The notes under the pieces are model-generated. The model saw only the letters and a program-made list of their open reading frames with translations, had not been told where the DNA came from and did not search any database. DNA of 64,000 nt from SFHK01 sp045538305. GTDB taxonomy: Bacteria > Bacillota > Clostridia > Christensenellales > Aristaeellaceae. The position numbers were made by a program, and so were the translations under genes. Position 1 is the first letter of the stretch, and the number at the start of each line of letters is the position of its first letter. The stretch lies in contig JAZSRC010000037.1 in assembly GCA_045538305.1 (NCBI GenBank), positions 1-64,000 of the forward strand. Direction: 5' to 3'. Below, in pieces: positions 23,343 to 32,790 of the stretch.

Positions 23343-25593
23343 TCTGAGCCTGCTGAATCCCGAACAACGTTTGGCGGTTACTTCAACGGAAGGACCGCTT
23401 TTGGTGCTTGCCGGCGCGGGATCCGGAAAAACACGCGTTTTGACCTACAGAGTTGCTCATCTGATTGAAAAGGGCGTACCTGCATGGTCGATACTGGCGA
23501 TTACCTTTACCAATAAGGCTGCACGTGAAATGCGCGAGCGCGTTCAGCGACTGTCAGGCGCGTCGGCTGACGATGCATGGGTGATGACGTTTCATTCCTG
23601 CTGCGCAAGAATCCTCAGACGCGATATTGAAAAGCTTGGCTTCAGGCGTGAATTCGTGATATATGACGATGATGACCAGATGACCCTGATCAAGCGGATC
23701 CTTAAGCAGCTGGACATCAACGATAAAAACTATCCACCAAGAAGCGTAAAGGCCGTGATTTCCGACGCCAAGAACCGTATGCTGTCACCGGAGGAATGGT
23801 ATAAAGACAATAACGATATGCGCTCAAAGGCCTACTATCGCGCGTATGCGGAGTATGAAAAGCAACTCCAAAGCAATAACGCGCTGGACTTTGACGATCT
23901 GATATTGAAAACGCTCATACTGTTTTCCGAACATCCGCCGGTCTTGGAAAGCTATCAAAGGCGCTTTTCCTATATTCTTGTGGATGAATATCAGGATACC
24001 AACATGGCGCAGTACATGCTGATCAAGCTGCTTGCCGGCGATAAGAAAAACGTTTGCGTGGTTGGCGACGACGATCAGTCGATATATGGCTGGCGCGGCG
24101 CGGATATACGCAATATTCTGGAGTTTGAAAAGGACTATGGCGGCTGCCCCGTAGTGAAACTTGAACAGAACTATCGTTCCACCTCCAATATACTGGACGC
24201 TGCCAATCAAGTCATTGCGCATAACACCGGGCGCAAGGAGAAAGCGCTGTGGACGGAAAAAGACGCGGGCGAAAAAATCAGGCTGTATCATGCGCTTGAT
24301 GAAAGAGATGAAGCGGCCTGGGTATCGGACGGTATACAGGCGCTGAATCGTAAGGGTGTTTCTCTTGGCGATATCGCCGTTTTATACAGAACCAATGCGC
24401 AGTCGCGCGTATTGGAAGAAGCGCTGGTCAGGCGCGGCATCAAATATGGAGTATATGGCGGTTTAAAATTCTATGACCGCAAGGAAGTCAAGGATGTACT
24501 GGCATATCTGCGCATATTGATCAATCCGGACGACGATGTGTCGCTCAGGCGCATTATCAATGAACCAAGGCGCGGAATCGGCGACGCTACGGTGGACGCC
24601 ATAGCTGCATATGCGGAAAAGAACGGGCTTTCCATGGCCAACGCCGTACTGGAGGCGGATGAAATCGGGCTTTCGGCACGAGCTGTCAACGCTGTTAAAG
24701 GCTTTGCCGACATGCTGATGGAACTGACAAGTGAAATGCTGGATGTTTCCTGCGCGGAGCTGATCACAACGCTTATTGATAAAACGGGCATTCTTAAACA
24801 GTACCAGAACAGTAAGGACGACGAAGACATAAACCGCGTTGACAATATCAAGGAGCTTGTGTCCGCCGTTACCGAATACGACAAGCAAAATCCGGAGGAT
24901 GGAATCCTCGGTTTTCTTGAGAATGTGGCGCTTATAACCGATACGGATTCGATGGAGGAAAAGACCAGCTTTGTTACGCTGATGACGCTTCACTCAGCCA
25001 AAGGTCTGGAATTCCCGGCAGTGTTTTTAACGGGACTTGAGGAAGGCATATTTCCGATATCCAGATCCCTGTTTGATGAAGAGCAAATGGAAGAAGAGCG
25101 CAGGCTGATGTACGTTGGCATCACGCGCGCGAAAAGACTGCTGTTTTTAAGTCATGCCAACACGCGCATGCTGTTTAATGCAAGGCAATCCAACGAGCTT
25201 TCGCGCTTTGTAAGCGAGATTCCTCAGAGAATTCTGGAGGATAACCGCATGCGGGCGGGTTCTGCCAGACTGTCAAAGCCGGCGGCAAGGCCTGTGAATG
25301 CCGGTTATCAGGCGCAGGTATCCAGAAGCGCCTCGGGCAAACCGACTATCAGCGGCATTCCGGGGCTTCAGAAGGGCTTTCAATATGTGCCTTCAGCGGG
25401 TGCGGGCAGTGTTGCGCGCGGCGCAGCTATTTTTCATGTGGGCGACCGCGTACAGCACAGAACCATAGGCGTCGGCATCGTAAAAGCGGTCCGCAATATG
25501 CCGGACGGCACGCGTGTGGACGTCGACTTTGGAGCGGGTAAGGGTGTGCGTACATTTGCCGCCGATACTGCGCCGATGATCAAAATTGGATAA
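23335..25593 (+). CDS. pcrA: ATP-dependent DNA helicase PcrA (UvrD/Rep family)
   Basis: A 752-residue superfamily 1A 3'-5' helicase for repair, replication restart and RecA displacement. Motifs in order: Walker A AGAGSGKTRV (about 25-34), TFTNKAAREM, motif II VDEYQDTN (about 214-221), motif III QSIYGWRGAD, motif IV QNYRST, motif V TLHSAKGLEFP and motif VI RRLMYVGITRAK. The C-terminal 60 residues form the Tudor-like domain (GDRVQHRTIGVG and VDVDFGAG) that in PcrA contacts RNA polymerase. It overlaps yerC and is 12 nt from ligA, the classic Firmicutes arrangement. The start follows AGGAGA. Confidence 0.96.
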   Translation: MIDLSLLNPEQRLAVTSTEGPLLVLAGAGSGKTRVLTYRVAHLIEKGVPAWSILAITFTNKAAREMRERVQRLSGASADDAWVMTFHSCCARILRRDIEKLGFRREFVIYDDDDQMTLIKRILKQLDINDKNYPPRSVKAVISDAKNRMLSPEEWYKDNNDMRSKAYYRAYAEYEKQLQSNNALDFDDLILKTLILFSEHPPVLESYQRRFSYILVDEYQDTNMAQYMLIKLLAGDKKNVCVVGDDDQSIYGWRGADIRNILEFEKDYGGCPVVKLEQNYRSTSNILDAANQVIAHNTGRKEKALWTEKDAGEKIRLYHALDERDEAAWVSDGIQALNRKGVSLGDIAVLYRTNAQSRVLEEALVRRGIKYGVYGGLKFYDRKEVKDVLAYLRILINPDDDVSLRRIINEPRRGIGDATVDAIAAYAEKNGLSMANAVLEADEIGLSARAVNAVKGFADMLMELTSEMLDVSCAELITTLIDKTGILKQYQNSKDDEDINRVDNIKELVSAVTEYDKQNPEDGILGFLENVALITDTDSMEEKTSFVTLMTLHSAKGLEFPAVFLTGLEEGIFPISRSLFDEEQMEEERRLMYVGITRAKRLLFLSHANTRMLFNARQSNELSRFVSEIPQRILEDNRMRAGSARLSKPAARPVNAGYQAQVSRSASGKPTISGIPGLQKGFQYVPSAGAGSVARGAAIFHVGDRVQHRTIGVGIVKAVRNMPDGTRVDVDFGAGKGVRTFAADTAPMIKIG

Positions 25594-25605
25594 GGAGATT
25601 TTTGG

Positions 25606-27606
25606 ATGCTTTCAAGAATGCGTGCCCTTGTCGACGAATTGAACCGCCTTGGATATGAATACTACGTTCTGGATGCACCGAGCGTCTCCGATAAGGAATA
25701 TGACAGGCTGTACGATGAATTGACGGCGCTTGAAAAGGAAACGGGCGTTGTTGAACCCGATTCGCCTACCAGGCGCGTTGGCGGCGAACCGCTGAAGGAG
25801 TTTGAACCGCATACGCACATTGTGCGCCTTCTGAGCATGGACAAAGCCCAGTCCGCTGAGGAAATTCAGGAATGGATGAAAAGGGCAGAAAGACTCCGGA
25901 AGGATGCAAACGACGCCGGAGCGGAGCTTCCGCCGATTGAATATGTAATTGAACATAAGTTTGACGGGCTGACCATTTGCCTGACATATGAGAATGGCAA
26001 TCTTGTTATGGCGGCGACGCGCGGAAACGGAATTACCGGCGAAACGATTCTGAAGCAGGCGCAGACCATTAAATCCATTCCGCTTTCCATTTCCTACATG
26101 GGACGCGTAGAAGTACACGGCGAATGCTATATGCGCCTGTCTACGCTGGAAAAGTACAACAAAACAGCGGCGGAGCCCCTGAAAAACGCAAGAAACGGTG
26201 CGGCAGGCGCGCTGCGTAATCTGGATCCTGCGGTCACTGCGGCGAGAAATCTGGACGCGTCGTTTTATGATGTGAACTATATCGAAGGAAAAACCTTTGA
26301 AAATCAGGAAGAAATGCTGAGTTTTCTGAGGGAAAACCGTTTTCCGGTTTCACAGTATGAACTGCGCGCCGAAAATGAAGCGCAGGTGCTTGAACGAATT
26401 TCAGAAATTGAATCCACCCGCGGCGAACTGGACTATATGATCGACGGCGCTGTTGTAAAGATTTCCGATTTTCGTACGCGGGAAGCGCTCGGAAGCACGG
26501 AAAAGTTTCCGCGCTGGGCGGTTGCGTATAAGTTTGAAGCTGAGGAAGTAACATCGCTTCTTAAGGATGTAACGTGGGAAATTGGGAGGACGGGAAAACT
26601 GACCCCGCTTGCCCATGTGCAGCCGGTGGAGATTGCGGGCGCAACGGTACAGAAGGCGACGCTGAATAACTATTCGGATATCCTCAGAAAGCGCGTGAAA
26701 ATCGGCGCAAAGGTTTGGCTTCGCCGTTCAAATGAGGTTATTCCGGAGATTATGGGCCGTGTGGACGAGTTCGTCGAGGGCGAACGCGAAGTGAGCAAGC
26801 CGGAAATCTGCCCCGATTGCAATACAAAGCTTGAGGAGCGCGGCGCACACCTGTACTGTCCGAACCGGGAGGGCTGTCTTTCCCAGATTGTAATGCGATT
26901 TGCGCACTTTGCCGGACGCGAAGCGATGGATATCGATGCGTTTTCCGAGAAAACCGCCAGACAGCTGCTGAAGGAGCTGGGGATCCGTTCATTCTCGCAG
27001 CTTTATCAGTTGAAGGCGGAAAGGCTAAACGAGCTTGAACGGTTTGGCGAAAAAAAGTCAAACAAGCTGTTGGACGCCATTGAAAAAAGCAAGCATGTGA
27101 AGCTGGACGCCTTCATTTTTGCACTGGGTATTCCGAACGTCGGACGAAAAACCGCGCGCGATCTGGCTGAAAAATTCGGAAGCATTGATGGCCTGATGGC
27201 CGCTGATGAAGAAACGCTGGTTGGCATTCCCGATGTGGGAGCCGTGGTGGCCAAATCCATTTTGAGCTATTTTACAGATCCCTTTACGCGCAGTGAAACC
27301 GAAAATCTGCTTTCCTCCGGCGTAGCGCCGGTTTGGGAAACGAAAAAGGCCGGCGGAGCATTTGACGGCATGACGGTTGTGGTTACAGGCGTTCTTTCCG
27401 CCTTTGGCAGAAGTCAGGCGGAAGAAATGATCCGCAATCACGGCGGTAAGGCAGCTTCGTCGGTATCCGGTAAAACCAGCCTTGTGGTTGCGGGTGAAAA
27501 TGCAGGCAGCAAGCTGGACAAAGCCATGAAGCTTGGCGTTCGCGTAATTGGCGAAGAAGAGTTTATCGCCATGCTGGGCGGAATCCGAAGCGCGATTTCA
27601 TATTGA
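25606..27606 (+). CDS. ligA: NAD+-dependent DNA ligase LigA
   Basis: A 666-residue essential replicative ligase that seals nicks using NAD+. Domain order: Ia (about 1-65, YYVLDAPSVSDKEYD), adenylation domain with nucleophile Lys118 in EHKFDG, OB fold (ATVQKATLNN), the four-Cys zinc finger (CPDC and later CPNREGC, about residues 400-425), helix-hairpin-helix repeats (GIPNVGRKTA, GIPDVGAVVA) and a C-terminal BRCT domain (about 585-660). All key residues are present and length is normal. AAGGAGA precedes the ATG. Confidence 0.97.
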   Translation: MLSRMRALVDELNRLGYEYYVLDAPSVSDKEYDRLYDELTALEKETGVVEPDSPTRRVGGEPLKEFEPHTHIVRLLSMDKAQSAEEIQEWMKRAERLRKDANDAGAELPPIEYVIEHKFDGLTICLTYENGNLVMAATRGNGITGETILKQAQTIKSIPLSISYMGRVEVHGECYMRLSTLEKYNKTAAEPLKNARNGAAGALRNLDPAVTAARNLDASFYDVNYIEGKTFENQEEMLSFLRENRFPVSQYELRAENEAQVLERISEIESTRGELDYMIDGAVVKISDFRTREALGSTEKFPRWAVAYKFEAEEVTSLLKDVTWEIGRTGKLTPLAHVQPVEIAGATVQKATLNNYSDILRKRVKIGAKVWLRRSNEVIPEIMGRVDEFVEGEREVSKPEICPDCNTKLEERGAHLYCPNREGCLSQIVMRFAHFAGREAMDIDAFSEKTARQLLKELGIRSFSQLYQLKAERLNELERFGEKKSNKLLDAIEKSKHVKLDAFIFALGIPNVGRKTARDLAEKFGSIDGLMAADEETLVGIPDVGAVVAKSILSYFTDPFTRSETENLLSSGVAPVWETKKAGGAFDGMTVVVTGVLSAFGRSQAEEMIRNHGGKAASSVSGKTSLVVAGENAGSKLDKAMKLGVRVIGEEEFIAMLGGIRSAISY

Positions 27607-27630
27607 AATAACACAAAACGCATTCCGATA

Positions 27631-27639
27631 TGCTATAAT
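27631..27639 (+). promoter_or_regulatory. Extended -10 promoter element of the yicC housekeeping cluster
   Basis: TGCTATAAT is a perfect extended -10. No good -35 lies 17 nt upstream, as is acceptable for extended -10 promoters. It stands between ligA and yicC. Confidence 0.55.
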
Positions 27640-27675
27640 TGATCGGATAAAGATTGATAGTGAGGACGTATAACC

Positions 27676-28548
27676 ATGTATTCTATGACAGGATATGGTC
27701 GCGCTACCGTAACGGCGGACGGGCGTACCCTTACAATCGAAATGAAAAGCGTGAACCATCGCTTTCTGGATTTAAATTTTCGCATGCCGCGTTCCTTTGC
27801 GTTTCTGGAGGAGGCCGCCCGTAAGCAGATTGGCGCCTGCCTTTCCAGAGGCCATGTGGATGTTTTTGTTACATACCTCAATCTCAGAGAAGATTCTAAG
27901 TGCGTTCTGGTTGATAGCGGGCTCGTTGGCGCGTATATGAAGGCGCTTGACGAGGTCAAAGAGCAGACCGGCCTGGAAGACGACAGAAGGCTTTCGCTGA
28001 TTGCCCGCCTTCCGGACGCGCTCAGGATTACCGAAGCGCAGGAAGATGAAGAAGCGCTCAGGGAACTTATGAAGGAAACGCTCGCGAAGGCGCTTGAGAA
28101 TCTGAACCAGATGCGCAAGCGCGAGGGCGAAAACATGAAGACCGATATGCTTGAAAAGCTGAGCGAAATCGAGTGCAAGGCGGACGCTATTGAAAAGCGT
28201 TATCCCGAAACGGTTGCTGAATACCACCAGCGCCTGAAGGCCCGCGTGGAGGAACTGCTTGTCAGCCAGATTGACGAAAACCGGCTTGCCCAGGAAGTCG
28301 CCATTATGGCGGACCGCGCAGCGGTGGCGGAAGAGACCGTGCGACTGCGCAGCCATATTTCTCAGGCTCGCGAAAAATGTTCCCTTTCAGAGCCGGTAGG
28401 CCGTGCGCTGGACTTTATCGTTCAGGAAATGAACCGAGAGGTAAATACCATTTCATCAAAATCACAGGATATCCCGATCACGCAGGCGGTTATTGCCTGT
28501 AAAAGCGCCATTGAAAAGCTTCGCGAACAGCTTCAGAATGTAGAATGA
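27676..28548 (+). CDS. yicC: YicC/YloC-family endoribonuclease
   Basis: A 290-residue protein of the YicC family. It begins with the family start MTGYG followed by the EMKSVNHRFLDL motif, and ends with the conserved DUF1732 region (ERPVG-like SEPVGRALDFIVQEMNREVNT, here landmarks LDFIVQEMNRE and ITQAVI). YicC/YloC proteins are single-strand-specific endoribonucleases. The long central part is strongly charged and probably helical (about 120-220). It heads the conserved cluster, but the usual next genes remA and gmk are missing; rpoZ follows after 28 nt. Confidence 0.93.
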   Translation: MYSMTGYGRATVTADGRTLTIEMKSVNHRFLDLNFRMPRSFAFLEEAARKQIGACLSRGHVDVFVTYLNLREDSKCVLVDSGLVGAYMKALDEVKEQTGLEDDRRLSLIARLPDALRITEAQEDEEALRELMKETLAKALENLNQMRKREGENMKTDMLEKLSEIECKADAIEKRYPETVAEYHQRLKARVEELLVSQIDENRLAQEVAIMADRAAVAEETVRLRSHISQAREKCSLSEPVGRALDFIVQEMNREVNTISSKSQDIPITQAVIACKSAIEKLREQLQNVE

Positions 28549-28576
28549 TTCGATAATTCGAAGGAGGAACCCCATT

Positions 28577-28786
28577 ATGATGATCGATCCCCCCATTGGC
28601 GAACTGCTCAAACGCGTAGACTGCCGCTATACCCTCGCAGTAGAGGCTGCAAAGCGCGCACGCCAGCTGATTTCCGGAAATCAGCCGCGATATGAAACCA
28701 AGGAAAACAAGCCTCTGACAATTGCCATCGAAGAGATTCATCGCGGGCTGATTACATACTCCCGCGCGGACGAGGTTGAGGAATAA
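28577..28786 (+). CDS. rpoZ: DNA-directed RNA polymerase omega subunit
   Basis: A 69-residue omega subunit, which helps fold and assemble the beta' subunit. The conserved core is visible: PPIGELLKRVDCRYTLAVEAAKRARQL (landmarks DCRYTLAVEAAKRAR) and KPLTIAIEEI. It begins with two adjacent ATG codons after AAGGAGGA; either could start translation. Its place before coaBC-priA matches the Firmicutes order. Confidence 0.93.
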   Translation: MMIDPPIGELLKRVDCRYTLAVEAAKRARQLISGNQPRYETKENKPLTIAIEEIHRGLITYSRADEVEE

Positions 28787-28806
28787 ACTCAGCCGGTTGC
28801 CTGTTC

Positions 28807-28846
28807 GCCGAAGCGATTCGCATCCAAAGCGGGTCACTTCGGCTTT
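28807..28846 (+). other. Weak hairpin between rpoZ and coaBC
   Basis: A 7-bp stem GCCGAAG/CTTCGGC (28807-28813 with 28837-28843) with a 23-nt loop and only three Ts after it. It may attenuate or process the transcript; too weak to call a terminator. Confidence 0.3.
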
Positions 28847-28877
28847 GCGCTATTCATAAGTAGGAGGAAAAACGCAG

Positions 28878-30080
28878 ATGCTTCACGGAAAGGGCGTTGT
28901 TTTGGGCGTTACCGGCGGTATCGCCGCGTATAAAGCCTGCGATATTGTGCGGGGGCTTAAGAAGCTCGGGGCGAATGTTCGCGTGGTTATGACGAAAAGC
29001 GCAAAGGAATTCATCGCTCCGCTTACGTTTGAAACGCTTACGGGCAATCAGGTGTATTTCGATAATTTTGAAAAAGCCTGGGAGATCGGACATATCTCTC
29101 TTGCAAAGTTTGCAGATCTCACCATCGTCGCGCCGGCAACGGCGAACATCATTGGAAAGATGGCCTCCGGCATTGCCGACGATCTGCTTTCGACCTCCCT
29201 TATGGCGATGACTACGCCTGTTCTGATTGCGCCGGCCATGAACAGCGGCATGTGGCGAAACCCTGCCACGCAAAGAAATGTGGAAATACTGAAAAACTGG
29301 GGCTATTACTTTGTAGGCCCGGATTCGGGAGAACTGGCTTGCGGCGATTCGGATGTGGGCAGAATGTCCGCGCCCGCGGAAATCGTTGAATATGCCGTAA
29401 GGATCCTTACGAAAAGGCGTGATTATGAGGGAAAAACCGTGCTCGTCACCGCCGGTCCCACGCGCGAAATGCTGGATCCCGTCAGATTCCTCTCCAACCG
29501 TTCCACCGGTAAAATGGGATACGCCATTGCAGAAGCCGCAAGGGACAGGGGCGCGAAGGTGCAGCTTGTAACGGGGCCTGTCGATATAAAAGCGCCTGCA
29601 GGCGTTGATGTAACCCCTGTTATCTCAACTAAGGATATGTTTGATGCCGTTACCAGACTGGCCGTGCATGCGGATGTTGTCATACAGGCAGCTGCGCCTG
29701 CAGATTTTACGCCCGAAAGCGTGGCGGATCATAAAATCAAAAAGACGGGTGAAGGGATGACGCTCCCGCTCGTTTCCACACCCGATATTGCAAAGCATAT
29801 CGGAAAGGATAAAAGGCCTGATCAGGTATTTGTGGCATTCGCCGCGGAAACCGAGAATGCGGTTGAAAATGCAATCGGAAAACGAGAAAGAAAGAATGCC
29901 GACATCATTGTCGCCAATGATGTCACGCGCCCCGGCGCAGGCTTTGGGGTTGACACGAATATTGTAACCATCATAACGGAAGCGGGCAAAAGGGCGCTGC
30001 CCATGCTCTCCAAACGAGACGTTGCCGATGAGATTCTGAACGAAGTGGAAAGGATTTTTGCATGCGCTACGCAGAGGTGA
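28878..30080 (+). CDS. coaBC: Bifunctional CoaBC (phosphopantothenoylcysteine decarboxylase/synthetase)
   Basis: A 400-residue coenzyme A biosynthesis enzyme. CoaB joins 4'-phosphopantothenate to cysteine using CTP; CoaC decarboxylates the product with FMN. The N-terminal CoaC domain has GVTGGIAAYKA, the active-site His in GHISLAKFAD (about residue 72), the PAMNSGMW motif (about 112-119) and the flap Cys in LACGD. The C-terminal CoaB domain starts at about 187 (VLVTAGPTREMLDPVRFLSN; landmarks TAGPTRE and NRSTGKMG) and has AAPADF and KIKK, the CTP-site motif. The following gene priA overlaps by 19 nt. Confidence 0.95.
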   Translation: MLHGKGVVLGVTGGIAAYKACDIVRGLKKLGANVRVVMTKSAKEFIAPLTFETLTGNQVYFDNFEKAWEIGHISLAKFADLTIVAPATANIIGKMASGIADDLLSTSLMAMTTPVLIAPAMNSGMWRNPATQRNVEILKNWGYYFVGPDSGELACGDSDVGRMSAPAEIVEYAVRILTKRRDYEGKTVLVTAGPTREMLDPVRFLSNRSTGKMGYAIAEAARDRGAKVQLVTGPVDIKAPAGVDVTPVISTKDMFDAVTRLAVHADVVIQAAAPADFTPESVADHKIKKTGEGMTLPLVSTPDIAKHIGKDKRPDQVFVAFAAETENAVENAIGKRERKNADIIVANDVTRPGAGFGVDTNIVTIITEAGKRALPMLSKRDVADEILNEVERIFACATQR

Positions 30081-32293
30081 TCGTGGATCTCACGGCGGGG
30101 GATGTAGACAAAACGTTTACCTATCTCGTGCCTGACGCGATGTGCGTATCCCCGGGCGATATGGTGCAGGTTCCCTTTGGAAAAAGGACGCTGGAAGGCT
30201 TTATAGTAACGCTCAAAACGGAGGCCGGAATTGACGAAAAAAAGCTTCGCCCGATTCTTAAGCGCCGGAAAGGCCAAAGCGTACTTTTAAAGGAGCATAT
30301 TGAGCTTGCTCTTTGGATGCAGAAAAAATACAATTGCTATCTGGCGGATGCTCTTCGGCTGATGATACCGGCCGAAATGCGCGCCTCGCGCGTTCGTGAA
30401 AAAACGATACAGGTGGCAAGCCTTTTGACGGATGCGCAGGAAGCTGCGAAAATGTGCGACCGTGCGCCGCGGCAATGTCAGGTGATCGCGCTTCTTTCCG
30501 CAGGCGCTAAGCCCGTAAGCTTTCTGGCGGAAATGGTACCCGGCGCGCGTGAAGCCATTCGCGCGCTGATCAAAAAAAATATTGTTCAAATTGAAGAAAA
30601 CAGACTTTTGCGCACGCCGGAGATCAGCGATAACGGACGTTCTCATGAGGATCCTGTTTTGACGCCCGGCCAGCAGGCTGCGGCAGATGAATTGATTCAG
30701 GCGCTTGACGGGGGCGGGCGGTTCCTCCTTCATGGCGTAACCGGAAGCGGAAAGACGGAGGTATATATTCGTCTGATCCGGGAGGTTTTGAAAAGAGGGC
30801 AGGGAGCGATTGTGCTGGTTCCCGAAATCGCCCTTACACCGCAAATGGTAGGATGGTTTCACGCGCGATTCGGAAAAAACGCCGCCGTGATCCATTCAAG
30901 GCTTTCGGCTGGGGAGCGCTTTGACGAATGGGAACGAATCCGGCTTGGCGAAGCCCGCGTGGTGATCGGCGCGCGATCCGCGGTTTTTTCTCCGGTTGAA
31001 AACCTTGGCGCGATTATTATTGACGAAGAACATGAAGGCGCTTATCAGTCCGAAAAACGTCCGCGCTACGATGCGCGCGAGGTGGCATGGCAAAGAACGC
31101 AGGCGGTAAAGGGCGTTCTGGTTCTTGGCAGCGCAACGCCGTCCATTCAAAGCTATATGCGCGTTATGCCCGGCGTCAGAAGCGAAAACAGACTGAATCT
31201 GATAGAGCTCAATCAGAGAGTAAAGGGAAGAAAACTGCCCGAAGCGGAAATTGTTGATATGCGCCGCGAACTCGAAATGGGCAACCGCGGCATATTCTCC
31301 GGAAAGCTGGTTCAGGAGCTTCGGGATTGCATACGAAACGATAAACAGGCGATATTGTTCATTAATCGCCGCGGGCATTCAACGTTTGTGTCTTGCCGTG
31401 CGTGCGGACACGTGGAAAAATGCGGCGAATGCGATGTAGCGCTTACGTATCACCAGATGGATGAAAGGATGCATTGCCATTATTGCGGAAAAAGCCTTCC
31501 GCCGCCAAAGCAATGCCCAGAATGCCGGTCGAAATTCATAAAGTTTTTCGGTGCGGGAACCCAGAAGGTGGAAGAGGAAGTAAAAACGCTTTTTCCCGGC
31601 GTCCCGGTAGCTCGTATGGATGTGGATACTACCCAGGGCAAAGACGGGCACGCCAGAATACTGGAAGCATTCAGAAAAGGCGAAACGCGCGTGCTGGTCG
31701 GCACGCAGATGATAGCCAAAGGTCTTGATTTTCCGGATGTAACGCTGGTCGGCGTTATTGCAGCAGATACCACGCTGAATCTTCCGGACTACAGAAGCGC
31801 CGAAAGAACATTTCAGCTGATCACACAGGTGGCAGGGCGCGCTGGTCGGGCAGAAGCAGAGGGAAAAGTGGTTATTCAGACCTATGCGCCGGAAAACTAT
31901 GCGCTGAAGTGTGCGGTAAAACAGGATTATCGTCAGTTTTACCGCATGGAGACCGCGTATCGGAAGCATGCTCTGTATCCGCCGTTCACGGTTATATCAA
32001 GGCTTGTAATATCCGGTAAGGATGAAAAACTGCCCGGAGAAACCGCAGCCGCTCTTGAAAAGCAGCTTACGGAGATTTTTGCTAAGCAGGGACTTTCGGA
32101 CGCTGTACTCCTTGTACGCGCGGCAGAGGCGCCCATTAAAAAGCTTCGGGGAGAAACCCGCTGGCAGGTATATGTGAAAATGTATGCGCGGGGCGATACG
32201 GGCAGAATTACCGGTGAAATGGAAAAGCTTGCCGAGGCAGGCGCGCCCGGCGTCAGAATAGAGCTAGAAGTGAATCCGCAGAGCATGATTTAG
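30062..32293 (+). CDS. priA: Primosomal protein N' (replication restart helicase PriA)
   Basis: A 743-residue superfamily 2 helicase that reloads the replisome at stalled forks. The N-terminal DNA-binding domain begins YAEVIVDL. The helicase core has Walker A GVTGSGKTEVY (about 225-235), IALTPQM, the DEEH box (IIDEEHEGAYQ) and LGSATPS. The zinc-binding insertion shows four CxxC-type pairs (CRACGH, CGEC, CHYCGK, CPEC; about 444-490). Motifs V/VI appear as GTQMIAKGLDFP and QVAGRAGRAE. It overlaps coaBC and lies 28 nt before def. Confidence 0.96.
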   Translation: MRYAEVIVDLTAGDVDKTFTYLVPDAMCVSPGDMVQVPFGKRTLEGFIVTLKTEAGIDEKKLRPILKRRKGQSVLLKEHIELALWMQKKYNCYLADALRLMIPAEMRASRVREKTIQVASLLTDAQEAAKMCDRAPRQCQVIALLSAGAKPVSFLAEMVPGAREAIRALIKKNIVQIEENRLLRTPEISDNGRSHEDPVLTPGQQAAADELIQALDGGGRFLLHGVTGSGKTEVYIRLIREVLKRGQGAIVLVPEIALTPQMVGWFHARFGKNAAVIHSRLSAGERFDEWERIRLGEARVVIGARSAVFSPVENLGAIIIDEEHEGAYQSEKRPRYDAREVAWQRTQAVKGVLVLGSATPSIQSYMRVMPGVRSENRLNLIELNQRVKGRKLPEAEIVDMRRELEMGNRGIFSGKLVQELRDCIRNDKQAILFINRRGHSTFVSCRACGHVEKCGECDVALTYHQMDERMHCHYCGKSLPPPKQCPECRSKFIKFFGAGTQKVEEEVKTLFPGVPVARMDVDTTQGKDGHARILEAFRKGETRVLVGTQMIAKGLDFPDVTLVGVIAADTTLNLPDYRSAERTFQLITQVAGRAGRAEAEGKVVIQTYAPENYALKCAVKQDYRQFYRMETAYRKHALYPPFTVISRLVISGKDEKLPGETAAALEKQLTEIFAKQGLSDAVLLVRAAEAPIKKLRGETRWQVYVKMYARGDTGRITGEMEKLAEAGAPGVRIELEVNPQSMI

Positions 32294-32321
32294 CAAAGCA
32301 ACCGATTGAGGAGGAAATAAA

Positions 32322-32786
32322 ATGGCGATTCGCAGAATTCTGCATGAAGGAGACGACACCCTTCGCAAGATTAGCCGTCCTGTAGACGTAATCGACAAGC
32401 GCGTGAAGCAGCTTCTTGACGACATGGCTGAAACAATGTATTCAGCCGACGGCGCGGGTCTGGCTGCGCCGCAGGTGGGTGTTTTGCGTCGTATGGTCGT
32501 AATCGATGTGGGCGACGGCCTGCTCGAATTGATCAATCCTGTAATTGTGGAAACGGAAGGCAGCATGGTGAATCCGGAAGGCTGTCTGAGTATCCCCGGT
32601 CGCCGCTGTACAGTGGAACGCCCGGAGCGTGTGGTTGTGCATGCCCTGAACCGCAAAGGTCAATTGATCGAGGTGGAAGGTACCGATTTCCTTGCTATGG
32701 CGCTTTGCCACGAAATCGACCATCTGGACGGTATTCTGTATATCGATAAAATGATTGAAGACGTTACAAATAAGGAGGACGCGTAA
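32322..32786 (+). CDS. def: Peptide deformylase
   Basis: A 154-residue metalloenzyme removing the N-formyl group from new proteins. The three family motifs are intact: GLAAPQVG (about 46-53), EGCLSIPG with the metal-binding Cys (about 87-94), and HEIDHLDG with the two metal-binding His and the catalytic Glu (about 130-137). GAGGAGG precedes the ATG. It lies next to fmt, which adds the formyl group to Met-tRNA, the usual pair. Confidence 0.97.
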   Translation: MAIRRILHEGDDTLRKISRPVDVIDKRVKQLLDDMAETMYSADGAGLAAPQVGVLRRMVVIDVGDGLLELINPVIVETEGSMVNPEGCLSIPGRRCTVERPERVVVHALNRKGQLIEVEGTDFLAMALCHEIDHLDGILYIDKMIEDVTNKEDA

Positions 32787-32790
32787 TCCT

